A DNA stretch of 39,262 bases from the IMG/VR virus record IMGVR_UViG_3300023210_000088, positions 1-39,262 of that record; one strand, 5' to 3'. The position numbers and the translations under genes are program-made. The DNA is from a virus. The notes under the pieces were generated by a model, which saw nothing but the letters and a program-made list of their open reading frames with translations, was not told where the DNA came from and made no database searches. Shown here piece by piece: positions 32,798 to 38,660 of this stretch (its first letter is position 1; every line of letters begins with the position of its first letter).

Positions 32798-33331
32798 CTA
32801 TACTCCAGTGCTACCAAATCCACCATCACGTTCAACGTCAGACTCGATACCGAATAAGTAAGACTTATGCTCACATAGCATGATTTGACCTATTTTATCG
32901 CCTTTATTTATCTTAAAACTATTTTTAAAATCAATAGCTTTTTCTGTCACTTGATTTCCTACTCCAATATTTTTATCAAATACTTTTATGGGATTATGAA
33001 TAATCATCTTAATCTCATCTTTATAATCTAAATCAATAACACCAACACCATTAGCAAGCATAAGACCTTTTGCACCTAGTGAACTTCTTAGCATTAGTTG
33101 GAGGTAGTGAGAGTTTAAAAATTCATCCATATCCATAACAAATGGGATGTTTTTTAAAATACTAGATTCTGTATCAATTGGGAGCAAATCTAAATCAATA
33201 CAAACACCAAGCCCAACAAGCTTAGTCTCACCAGCACCTATCACAACATCTTCTGAACTATACAAATCAACACAAGCACTATACTTTGAACCTAAAGTTG
33301 GTTCACATCCTTTTGCTAAAACTTTAAACAT
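32798..33331 (-). CDS. dut: dUTP diphosphatase (dUTPase)
   Basis: 177 aa from ATG 33331, chosen for its TTTAGGAGATATT ribosome site over longer frames. All five trimeric dUTPase motifs are present: ACVDLYS (19-25), RSSLGAKG (82-89), GVGVIDLDYKDEI (95-107), KGDKIGQIML (143-152) and RDGGFGSTG (168-176). It hydrolyses dUTP to dUMP and PPi, keeping uracil out of phage DNA. It contains an insertion (about 50-75) with acidic residues. Expressed from an FNR-box promoter (33354-33396). Confidence 0.93.
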   Translation of the reverse strand: MFKVLAKGCEPTLGSKYSACVDLYSSEDVVIGAGETKLVGLGVCIDLDLLPIDTESSILKNIPFVMDMDEFLNSHYLQLMLRSSLGAKGLMLANGVGVIDLDYKDEIKMIIHNPIKVFDKNIGVGNQVTEKAIDFKNSFKINKGDKIGQIMLCEHKSYLFGIESDVERDGGFGSTGV

Positions 33332-33353
33332 AATATCTCCTAAATTTTTCAAT

Positions 33354-33396
33354 ACAATAACATAACCATAAAAACAAATCAATGATATACATCAAC
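33354..33396 (-). promoter_or_regulatory. FNR-box promoter of dut
   Basis: Plus-strand palindrome AATGAT-ATAC-ATCAAC (33381-33396), 21 nt, then TATTGT (33354-33359) on the minus strand. One end base of each half departs from consensus, so this is a weaker site. Confidence 0.6.
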
Positions 33397-33468
33397 AACA
33401 AACCTACATCTCTTCCCATTTTATAGAATCAAGATAAGCTACATAATAAAGACAAGCAAAAAACACAC

Positions 33469-33915
33469 CTAAACAAACCTCAAAGATTCCAAACTCATCC
33501 ATTTTAGAAGTCCTAGTTTGTTCTCTTGAATGGTATCTATTACTTTAAAATCTTTCATTGCATATTGGTCATAGTCAAAAGTGTTAAACATTGCACCTTT
33601 TATCTCAGTAGGTCGCTTTAATATAATAATCTCATATCTTACTGAGTCTGTATTATATGTAAAATAACCAATATACTCTTCAACCCATTTGAACTTAACT
33701 ATACTACTATCAGCATATATCTTCTTATCGTTTATATCTTTTAGTCCTAAAGGTAGAAAGGTTTCACACCCAAAGTAATGCTCCAAGAAACTAGAAACCT
33801 TCTCATTGATAGGGCTATCTTCATCAAGAAAGCCATCATCAGCACAATACTCCTCTAGTTCAACAAACTTATTTTCATCTTCATCAAAAACAATAATATC
33901 TTTCATATCTAACAT
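33469..33915 (-). CDS. Acidic hypothetical protein, 148 aa
   Basis: MLDMKDIIVFDEDENKFVEL... is strongly acidic, soluble and without known motifs. A pattern of strands and loops (GLKDINDKKIYADSSIVKFKW, YEIIILKRPTEI) suggests a small beta-rich domain. Phage acidic proteins of this size sometimes mimic DNA or are YopX-like: the stretch ...DINDKKIYADSSIVKFKWVEEYIGYF resembles 'D.NGK.IYEGDIV' of the YopX family, which I consider likely for the middle part. Transcribed from the left arm of a bidirectional promoter. Confidence 0.65.
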   Translation of the reverse strand: MLDMKDIIVFDEDENKFVELEEYCADDGFLDEDSPINEKVSSFLEHYFGCETFLPLGLKDINDKKIYADSSIVKFKWVEEYIGYFTYNTDSVRYEIIILKRPTEIKGAMFNTFDYDQYAMKDFKVIDTIQENKLGLLKWMSLESLRFV

Positions 33916-33941
33916 AATGAATCCTTAACTTAATTTCCAAA

Positions 33942-34011
33942 AGTATAACACTATATAAAAAGAAACAACATGATGTATGTCAAGACAACGCTACAAGCTA
34001 TAAGATATAAT
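33942..34011. promoter_or_regulatory. Bidirectional FNR-box promoter
   Basis: One palindrome CATGAT-GTAT-GTCAAG (33969-33984) has a -10 box exactly 21 nt from each side: TATACT on the minus strand (33942-33947) and TATAAT on the plus strand (34006-34011). The equal distances allow one dimer to activate both divergent genes. Confidence 0.75.
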
Positions 34012-34032
34012 GTTAAAAATAAAAGGATAGTT

Positions 34033-34278
34033 ATGAAAAGAGTTAAAAAAAGAACTTATATGGATTTGTTTAAATTCAGTGAAGATAGATTAAATTTGCA
34101 ACTCAACTCTGAAGCATCAATAAAAATAGCACTAGCAACAGAGTACAAAGTTAAGAATAAATTTGATTGTAGCTATAGGCTCTCAGATGAAAGACTGATA
34201 GTATGTTGTAGATGGAAAGATGCAAATAGAATCTTAAAAATATTTAGAACATATAAAAAATATAATATAAAAGGATAA
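34033..34278 (+). CDS. Small basic hypothetical protein, 81 aa
   Basis: ATG 34033 follows AAAAGGATAGTT and is placed 21 bp after the -10 box; the longer frame from 33970 overlaps the promoter. The product MKRVKKRTYMDLFKFSEDRL is basic, with a helix-strand pattern and a CC pair near the end (LIVCCRWKDANRILKIFRTY). Family unknown. It is followed by the 193-aa gene 4 nt later, so the two make an operon. Confidence 0.6.
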   Translation: MKRVKKRTYMDLFKFSEDRLNLQLNSEASIKIALATEYKVKNKFDCSYRLSDERLIVCCRWKDANRILKIFRTYKKYNIKG

Positions 34279-34282
34279 GATC

Positions 34283-34864
34283 ATGGCATGGTTAGCAGTA
34301 GATAAAGATAAAGAAGAAGTAATATGCGAAAATGAGTTGCATAGAGCATACACTTTTCATGAAGGTATAGTTAAGTCTGAATATGAGTTTTGGCAAGCAG
34401 AAGATAATGACGACTTTAGAACAATATCACTTCCAAAAGGTTCAATAGAAAAACTAATAGGAAAAAAACTAACTTGGGAAGATGAACCAGTAGAGTTGAA
34501 AGAAAAAGTTTTAACTGAACATGAAAAACAAGAGATGAGAATAGATCCAGAAAAAACATATGTACTAGATAGTAAAATATACACAGAGCTAGTGGATAGT
34601 GTCTTTGATGGAGAGGAATGTTTTAAGGAATACAAAGAATCGGTAATAAGAGCTTTTAAAGGTCATCTAAAAATAATAAATATTTGTGAAAGCAATGTTT
34701 GGAGTGAATTTAATAAAGTTGGTGCAAACTGGTGTAACGTTACTGTAAAAAACGAATACAATGAAAGAATAAGTGTTCCAATGGAAGCATTAGTAGAAGT
34801 AGAGATAAAAAAAATAATGATGAAAAATACTTTCTTTGCGAAAGATGCAATAAAGAAACCATAA
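34283..34864 (+). CDS. Hypothetical protein, 193 aa, with a frame interrupted near the C-terminus
   Basis: Starts MAWLAVDKDKEEVICENELH after AAAAGGATAAGATC. The first 60 residues have the pattern of a small phage domain (AVDKDKEEVICENELHRAY...). The rest is acidic with helices and a strand set. The 0-frame ends IMMKNTFFAKDAIKKP, which looks like noncoding sequence, whereas the -1 frame at the same place encodes a clean zinc ribbon. It therefore seems that the natural product is longer and ends in the zinc ribbon (see the next entry). Confidence 0.6.
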   Translation: MAWLAVDKDKEEVICENELHRAYTFHEGIVKSEYEFWQAEDNDDFRTISLPKGSIEKLIGKKLTWEDEPVELKEKVLTEHEKQEMRIDPEKTYVLDSKIYTELVDSVFDGEECFKEYKESVIRAFKGHLKIINICESNVWSEFNKVGANWCNVTVKNEYNERISVPMEALVEVEIKKIMMKNTFFAKDAIKKP

Positions 34865-34920
34865 ATAAGCATCAGTGTGATAGTTGTGGATCAGAAGATA
34901 TTATAGAGCAGAAAAGATAA
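34807..34920 (+). other. -1 frame zinc-ribbon extension after an A8 run
   Basis: A-AAA-AAA (34807-34813) is in -1 slippery phase inside an 8-A run. A -1 slip gives 35 more residues, NNDEKYFLCERCNKETINKH and a second C-x2-C (CDSC), ending at TAA 34918-34920: a zinc ribbon. The extension has no start codon of its own. Either programmed slippage, transcriptional slippage, or a one-base indel in the run (9 As would fuse the frames) explains it. Confidence 0.6.
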
Positions 34921-34940
34921 CCACTCTAAGTCAAGAGTGG
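34921..34940. terminator. Hairpin between convergent genes
   Basis: CCACTCT (34921-34927), loop AAGTCA, AGAGTGG (34934-34940). It starts directly after the zinc-ribbon stop and lies just downstream of ssb on the other strand, where TTATCTTTTCT follows. Likely a bidirectional terminator, mainly for ssb. Confidence 0.6.
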
Positions 34941-34949
34941 TTGAGGTAG

Positions 34950-35534
34950 CTAAAATGGAATTTCATCTTCATCAATATCTATCTCTGGTATCTGATTAGG
35001 ATTTGGCATCTCAGAAGCTTCTCTGTGAGCAGGTTGTTGATAGCTTTGCTGTTGTTGCTGAGCAGGTTGTTGATAGCTTTGCTGTTGTTGCTGAGCAGGT
35101 TGTTGATAGCTTTGCTGTTGTTGGTCAGAGCCTTGATAGGAAGCAGGTGGAGTATCTTGTCCCGGTTGTCTATCAATAGTAGGTGAGTAAGCATTGTTTG
35201 GCATATTATCACCTTTAGAATCTAACATCTGCATAGTCTCAACTATTACTGAGTGCTTAGAACGTTTCTGACCGTTTTGATCTACCCACTGGTCAAACTT
35301 CAAACGACCCTCTACAAGAATCTTAGACCCTTTGCGAAGATACTGATTAGCAACTTCTGCACTACGACCAAAAAAAGTAATGTCAACAAAACACACTTCC
35401 TCTTTTTTTTCTCCATTTTGAGTAAACTTTCTTGAAGTAGCAATAGCAGTATTTGCTATCCCACTTCCACTTTGTGTGTATCTAAGCTCTATGTCACGAG
35501 TTAGATTTCCAACTAAAATTACTTTATTAAACAC
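34950..35534 (-). CDS. ssb: Single-stranded DNA-binding protein
   Basis: 194 aa with the SSB OB fold: MFNKVILVGNLTRDIELRYT, the typical VDITFFGRSAEVANQYLRKG and the KILVEGRLKFDQWVD...G segments. The tail is a Gln/Ser/Tyr/Pro linker with an 11-aa repeat, and ends in the acidic tip DIDEDEIPF, which docks SSB partners. GTG start (35532-35534) after AAAGGAAAGATA, overlapping the previous TAG by one base. It coats ssDNA during phage replication, recombination and repair. Confidence 0.95.
   Translation of the reverse strand: MFNKVILVGNLTRDIELRYTQSGSGIANTAIATSRKFTQNGEKKEEVCFVDITFFGRSAEVANQYLRKGSKILVEGRLKFDQWVDQNGQKRSKHSVIVETMQMLDSKGDNMPNNAYSPTIDRQPGQDTPPASYQGSDQQQQSYQQPAQQQQQSYQQPAQQQQQSYQQPAHREASEMPNPNQIPEIDIDEDEIPF
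35028..35123 (-). repeat. 33-bp tandem repeat in the ssb linker
   Basis: Three near-perfect copies: 35028-35060, 35061-35093 and 35094-35123 (30 nt). They encode QQQQQSYQQPA-type units. The DNA copies are identical, which suggests recent expansion and a variable linker length. Confidence 0.9.
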
Positions 35535-35725
35535 TATCTTTCCTTTATAGTTATCTGAATTTCATCATCTTCTAAGCACAAAACAGATTCTATGACATCA
35601 TACATTACATTTTCAATTTGTAAAGATTTAGCACTTAGTATCATCGCTGATACATGAATATTTTTATTATGCTCTTGTAATAGTTCGTTATCGTCTCCAT
35701 CCTGAACAAAGTATTTTATTAACAT
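35534..35725 (-). CDS. Small acidic hypothetical protein, 63 aa
   Basis: MLIKYFVQDGDDNELLQEHN is soluble, acidic and has no known motif. Its stop overlaps the ssb GTG (TAGTG), so translation of the two genes is coupled. AAAGGAAAAAG precedes the ATG. A role in replication is suggested only by the neighbours. Confidence 0.55.
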   Translation of the reverse strand: MLIKYFVQDGDDNELLQEHNKNIHVSAMILSAKSLQIENVMYDVIESVLCLEDDEIQITIKER

Positions 35726-35789
35726 CTTTTTCCTTTATATTTTACTATAGGGCATAAGCCCATTTGTTAGCCTATTTTAGGCACTACGT
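35726..35789 (-). other. Intergenic region with two short hairpins
   Basis: GGGC-ATAA-GCCC (35750-35761) and GCCTA-TTT-TAGGC (35770-35782) lie between the 89-aa gene and the 63-aa gene of the ssb operon. They may control the distribution of the mRNA or be part of a weak terminator. Confidence 0.4.
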
Positions 35790-36059
35790 TTATTTAGTTG
35801 GAGCTTGTTCGCAAGCACCAACATCATCATCAAGCTTTAATTCTAAAACTTTTTTATCAGTAAGCTCCAGTCTATTGTCGTCAAACCATTTAGAATCAAC
35901 AAATGAACCATCTTTTAGTGGTGGTTGAATACAATATTGGTCACATCCAGTAATATAAGAAGCTACACCAGTGGCAATGCCTTCAAATCCAGTAACTTTA
36001 TCTTTAACAGTAGAGCCAAGCTCAAATTTGTAATTCTTTTTTAATTTGCTTTCAAACAT
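35790..36059 (-). CDS. Hypothetical protein, 89 aa
   Basis: MFESKLKKNYKFELGSTVKD... contains KFELGSTVKDKVTGFEGIAT and YCIQPPLKDGS, a small beta-barrel pattern: this resembles phage proteins of the type 'ky.lG..VkD..tGf.GiaTa...yl.Gc.qy.l.P...dG' that occur in many phage genomes with no known function. The fit is good along the whole length. It overlaps the previous gene by a few bases. AAAGGAATAAAA ribosome site. Confidence 0.65.
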   Translation of the reverse strand: MFESKLKKNYKFELGSTVKDKVTGFEGIATGVASYITGCDQYCIQPPLKDGSFVDSKWFDDNRLELTDKKVLELKLDDDVGACEQAPTK

Positions 36060-36249
36060 TTTTATTCCTTTTTATTTTATGTTTTATTCTCATCTGATGA
36101 AACTTAATCTTATTTCTTAAAAACATATTATTTCTCTCAATAACAGATAAATCTATTTCATCTAAATCTTCTATAGTGTCGGAAACAGCTTCCATCTCTC
36201 TCAAAAGTTTTTCTACGAGTTTGGTAACCAAAAACTCAACAATACTCAT
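36052..36249 (-). CDS. Small helical hypothetical protein, 65 aa
   Basis: Start chosen at ATG 36249 (MSIVEFLVTKLVEKLLREME) because a GGAG lies 8 nt upstream and the sequence before it reads in a different, Cys-rich frame that stops just before. The longer frame from 36321 (MYPLQKDGYC...) is possible. The protein is helical with a basic C-terminus (KFHQMRIKHKIKRNKN). Function unknown; in the ssb operon. Confidence 0.5.
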   Translation of the reverse strand: MSIVEFLVTKLVEKLLREMEAVSDTIEDLDEIDLSVIERNNMFLRNKIKFHQMRIKHKIKRNKNV

Positions 36250-36334
36250 AGCTATAGCTCCGCACTGTATTCTATACACGGCTCTGCATGAACAGTAACC
36301 ATCTTTTTGCAGTGGATACATTCATAATCTCTCC

Positions 36335-36550
36335 TTAATCTTTTTTAACTACATCAACACCAGTAGAGCTCTCAACCCACTCTAGCCCCCAATGCTCCAA
36401 GTTTATCTCATCTGCACTTCCTAATAACATCAGTAGCCTACTAAACTGATACTCATTTAGTTCATACTTATAACAATAAACAGCATCATCAGTCCTAGCG
36501 ATAACTCTACCACCACTAACATATGATGACTTTAGTTTAGTTACACTCAT
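36335..36550 (-). CDS. Hypothetical protein, 71 aa
   Basis: MSVTKLKSSYVSGGRVIART... is a soluble alpha/beta mix with no known domain. AGGGGATGCT precedes the ATG. Followed after 13 nt by an AUG-rich region that starts the next gene. Part of the early minus-strand operon. Confidence 0.5.
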   Translation of the reverse strand: MSVTKLKSSYVSGGRVIARTDDAVYCYKYELNEYQFSRLLMLLGSADEINLEHWGLEWVESSTGVDVVKKD

Positions 36551-36568
36551 AGCATCCCCTACGCATTA

Positions 36569-36739
36569 TTAGTAACATCTACCAGTAGTAGGAGCGTTGA
36601 TAGGCTTTTTGCTAAACACTTGTGATATCAACTTTTTTACATAAAAGTTAAAACTTTCATCCATTATGATGAATTTATATTTGTTTATGGAACATATCAT
36701 ATTTTGTATTCTAGCAATTATTTTAATAATATATTTCAT
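36569..36739 (-). CDS. Small basic hypothetical protein, 56 aa
   Basis: ATG 36737-36739 follows AAGGAGCTTACG, one of the best ribosome sites of this operon. The product MKYIIKIIARIQNMICSINK is basic with an amphipathic N-terminal helix and a Pro/Thr-rich tail ending RCY. It is below the usual length cut-off but the ribosome site and intact frame between two genes support it. Confidence 0.55.
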   Translation of the reverse strand: MKYIIKIIARIQNMICSINKYKFIIMDESFNFYVKKLISQVFSKKPINAPTTGRCY

Positions 36740-36749
36740 CGTAAGCTCC

Positions 36750-37052
36750 TTAAAATCTTTTCTTTTTATTTAAACTAACTATAGCATTATGCTGTTTTTG
36801 AGTTCTGCCTTTAGGTGGTATTCCTTTATTTTCTTCAAGTAAATACATATCAAATTCATAATCTATTAGAAAATTTTTATAGGCACTTTCATGCAAAAGC
36901 GATAGAGGTATACTGATATCTTCCATGCTTCCAACCGACCCACCTTCACTATTAATGTTCACACAAACAACACTCTCGACGAAAGCTCGGCAGGCAATAT
37001 TATGCAAAATTGAGTGTGATAAACGATTCTCATCTAAAATTAATACTTTCAT
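36750..37052 (-). CDS. Hypothetical protein, 100 aa
   Basis: MKVLILDENRLSHSILHNIA begins with a strand-loop-helix (VLILDENR) reminiscent of a receiver or Toprim-like start, but the rest lacks those families' motifs. The C-terminal 20 residues are basic (GIPPKGRTQKQHNAIVSLNKKKR). Preceded by GGAGATTTTAA and, at 37077-37119, by a possible FNR-box promoter. Function unknown. Confidence 0.5.
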   Translation of the reverse strand: MKVLILDENRLSHSILHNIACRAFVESVVCVNINSEGGSVGSMEDISIPLSLLHESAYKNFLIDYEFDMYLLEENKGIPPKGRTQKQHNAIVSLNKKKRF

Positions 37053-37076
37053 TTAAAATCTCCATCTAAAAACAAA

Positions 37077-37119
37077 ACTATACATAAAAAGAACATAAAC
37101 ATCGTTGACTTAAATCAAT
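37077..37119 (-). promoter_or_regulatory. Possible FNR-box promoter, weak -10
   Basis: GTTGAC-TTAA-ATCAAT (37104-37119) fits the box with one changed half. The hexamer 21 nt away (37077-37082, TAAGTT on the minus strand) is a poor -10, so this is the least certain member of the set. Confidence 0.4.
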
Positions 37120-37124
37120 AAAGC

Positions 37125-37322
37125 TTAATCCTTTGTAATATAAGTAGTAGGAACATCAAGAACATCAGCAATCAAGCCAATAAGCTTTAAAGTACCTTCC
37201 GATTCACCAACTCTAATCAATCTAATACAAGTAGTAGAAACCTCACACTCTCTAGCTAGCTCACTATCATTAAAACCAGCTTCATCCATCCACAGAGAAA
37301 GCTTTACTATGTCTATCTTCAT
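37125..37322 (-). CDS. HTH XRE-family (Cro-like) regulator, 65 aa
   Basis: The HTH is clear: LSLWMDEAGFNDSELARECEVSTTCIRLIRVGES, with ..SELARECEVSTTCIRLIR as helices 2-3, and a final helix (LKLIGLIADVLDVPTTYI). This is the single-domain lambda Cro/434 type. It lies in the early minus-strand operon with GGAGTAATT before the ATG. It may control the early/late switch. It could be the phage protein acting on the other promoters, but the FNR-type box is not the classical target of this family. Confidence 0.75.
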   Translation of the reverse strand: MKIDIVKLSLWMDEAGFNDSELARECEVSTTCIRLIRVGESEGTLKLIGLIADVLDVPTTYITKD

Positions 37323-37332
37323 AATTACTCCT

Positions 37333-37569
37333 TTAGTATTCCATAGTTAGCTGACAAAGCTTTAAATATGCTTTGTTTTTTACATCTCTTTGTTTTCTTA
37401 CTTCATCTATTCTTTTCTTAAAACTTTTAATTTCAAGTAGACTTATCTTGTTAGATTTTTCTCTTAAATCGTCACACAACTCGCCATGTTTTATAGATAA
37501 ATCACTCATCTCTTTTAGTAAATCTTTTTTTTCTTGCTCTGGTGTGGCATAAATTGATTTTTTACTCAT
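37333..37569 (-). CDS. Coiled-coil hypothetical protein, 78 aa
   Basis: MSKKSIYATPEQEKKDLLKE is almost entirely helical with heptad-like Leu/Ile spacing and high charge. No known family. It is transcribed from its own FNR-box promoter (37587-37629). AAAGGGCTAGTT is in front of the ATG. Confidence 0.55.
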   Translation of the reverse strand: MSKKSIYATPEQEKKDLLKEMSDLSIKHGELCDDLREKSNKISLLEIKSFKKRIDEVRKQRDVKNKAYLKLCQLTMEY

Positions 37570-37586
37570 AACTAGCCCTTTAAAAC

Positions 37587-37629
37587 ATTATATATAAACA
37601 AACACCTAATCTTATTGACTAGAATCAAG
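37587..37629 (-). promoter_or_regulatory. FNR-box promoter of the coiled-coil gene
   Basis: Plus-strand ATTGAC-TAGA-ATCAAG (37614-37629), 21 nt, then a perfect TATAAT on the minus strand (37587-37592). The palindrome overlaps the last codons of the upstream gene, so the site is maintained inside coding sequence. Confidence 0.7.
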
Positions 37630-37941
37630 ACTTTTTAGTTTTAGTGCATACTCTGTTCCATCTTTAAAACCTTTCACATAGTCTTCACTATCTTTAGTTT
37701 TATTAGACTTCAGTTCTTCTATCTTGCTATGTATTTCTAGCAAAGCATCTTTTGCTAACTCTGCTGTTTTAAAACATAAAACTTGTGTACCAATCATGTT
37801 TTGATTTATATGTATATTGTATATCTCTTCAGCTTTGTTTTCTATATTTCCATTTTGCCACTGAAACTCTCCCATAATTGTCATTGACTGTATCTGAGTT
37901 TCATCTATGTAATTTTTTCCATAATAACCATCTATTAACAT
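37612..37941 (-). CDS. Hypothetical protein, 109 aa
   Basis: MLIDGYYGKNYIDETQIQSM... has a beta-rich N-terminal part and a helical C-terminal part (ELAKDALLEIHSKIEELKSN). No known family. Its ATG lies within the end of the KilA-N gene, with GGAG in that gene, so the two are coupled. Its 3' end carries the FNR-box of the next gene. Confidence 0.55.
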   Translation of the reverse strand: MLIDGYYGKNYIDETQIQSMTIMGEFQWQNGNIENKAEEIYNIHINQNMIGTQVLCFKTAELAKDALLEIHSKIEELKSNKTKDSEDYVKGFKDGTEYALKLKSLDSSQ

Positions 37942-38660
37942 AACTTCTCCTTCAATTTTTCATAATCAGTAATCCCACCAAACTCTATAAACCCACTAAG
38001 CTTTCTCTCTACTTCAGTAATCTCATCAAGAAGCTCTTTACTAAGATAATCACGAACACTTTTACCATCTTCAACTTCTATACCATTATCTTTGGCATAC
38101 TTAGAACCAGTAGAGCCAAGAACTTTAATATTCACAAGCCCACTAAGATTATTGTACGCAAACTTCTTAGCATTATCACTCTCTTGTGCAGGAATATACA
38201 CATCACGAATAACCTTAGTTAAATCCTTGAAGAGAATCTTTGTGTTGTCTCTTTCTATCTTTAGTTCGTTAGTATGAATAATAAGGTTCTCTAAGAATCT
38301 ATGAAATTCATACTCTAGTTCTGTATCTATCCACAAGATAAACTTTAACATAAGCTTTGAATGAAACCATGTTCCACCATGCTTACCTCTTGTTGTTTTT
38401 GACATTTCAATTCCGTGATAATCACGGTTTAACAACTGTAGGTATTTTACATATCCCTCAGTCCTCTTGAAGTTAGAGATATCTTTTTTGTAGAGCTTTG
38501 CGATAGTTGTAGCATTAAAATATGCACGATTAGAGTTTAACGGTTCTTGCATCATCTTTTTTATATCTATCTCAACATCTCCATTAGGAATATTAAGAGT
38601 TAAGAATCTACTACTCATGTTTATCTGGTTGAGGTCACACACTACTATATTACTTTGCAT
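37935..38660 (-). CDS. KilA-N domain protein
   Basis: 241 aa from ATG 38660 (AAAAGGATTGAAG upstream), preferred over TTG 38666. The KilA-N DNA-binding domain spans about residues 40-125: RAYFNATTIAKLYKKDISNF, YVKYLQLLNR, TTRGKHGGTWFHSKLMLKF and LWIDTELEYEFHRFLENL, all typical. The C-terminal part (YIPAQESDNAKKFAYNNLSG, DYLSKELLDEI) is an associated phage domain of antirepressor-type proteins. KilA-N proteins act in phage early regulation. The end overlaps the next gene by 7 nt. Confidence 0.85.
   Translation of the reverse strand: MQSNIVVCDLNQINMSSRFLTLNIPNGDVEIDIKKMMQEPLNSNRAYFNATTIAKLYKKDISNFKRTEGYVKYLQLLNRDYHGIEMSKTTRGKHGGTWFHSKLMLKFILWIDTELEYEFHRFLENLIIHTNELKIERDNTKILFKDLTKVIRDVYIPAQESDNAKKFAYNNLSGLVNIKVLGSTGSKYAKDNGIEVEDGKSVRDYLSKELLDEITEVERKLSGFIEFGGITDYEKLKEKLC

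Noticed and set aside
33397-33468. Short GTG frame with a hydrophobic start between dut and the 148-aa gene
   Set aside because: Only about 20 codons and poorly spaced from its ribosome site; too weak to call.
36252-36326. Cys-containing short frame (ECIHCKKMVTVHAEPC...) before the 65-aa gene
   Set aside because: It has two C-type ligand pairs and stops just before the next ATG, but no start codon exists in that frame. It may be a gene broken by a 1-nt deletion; not listed as a feature.
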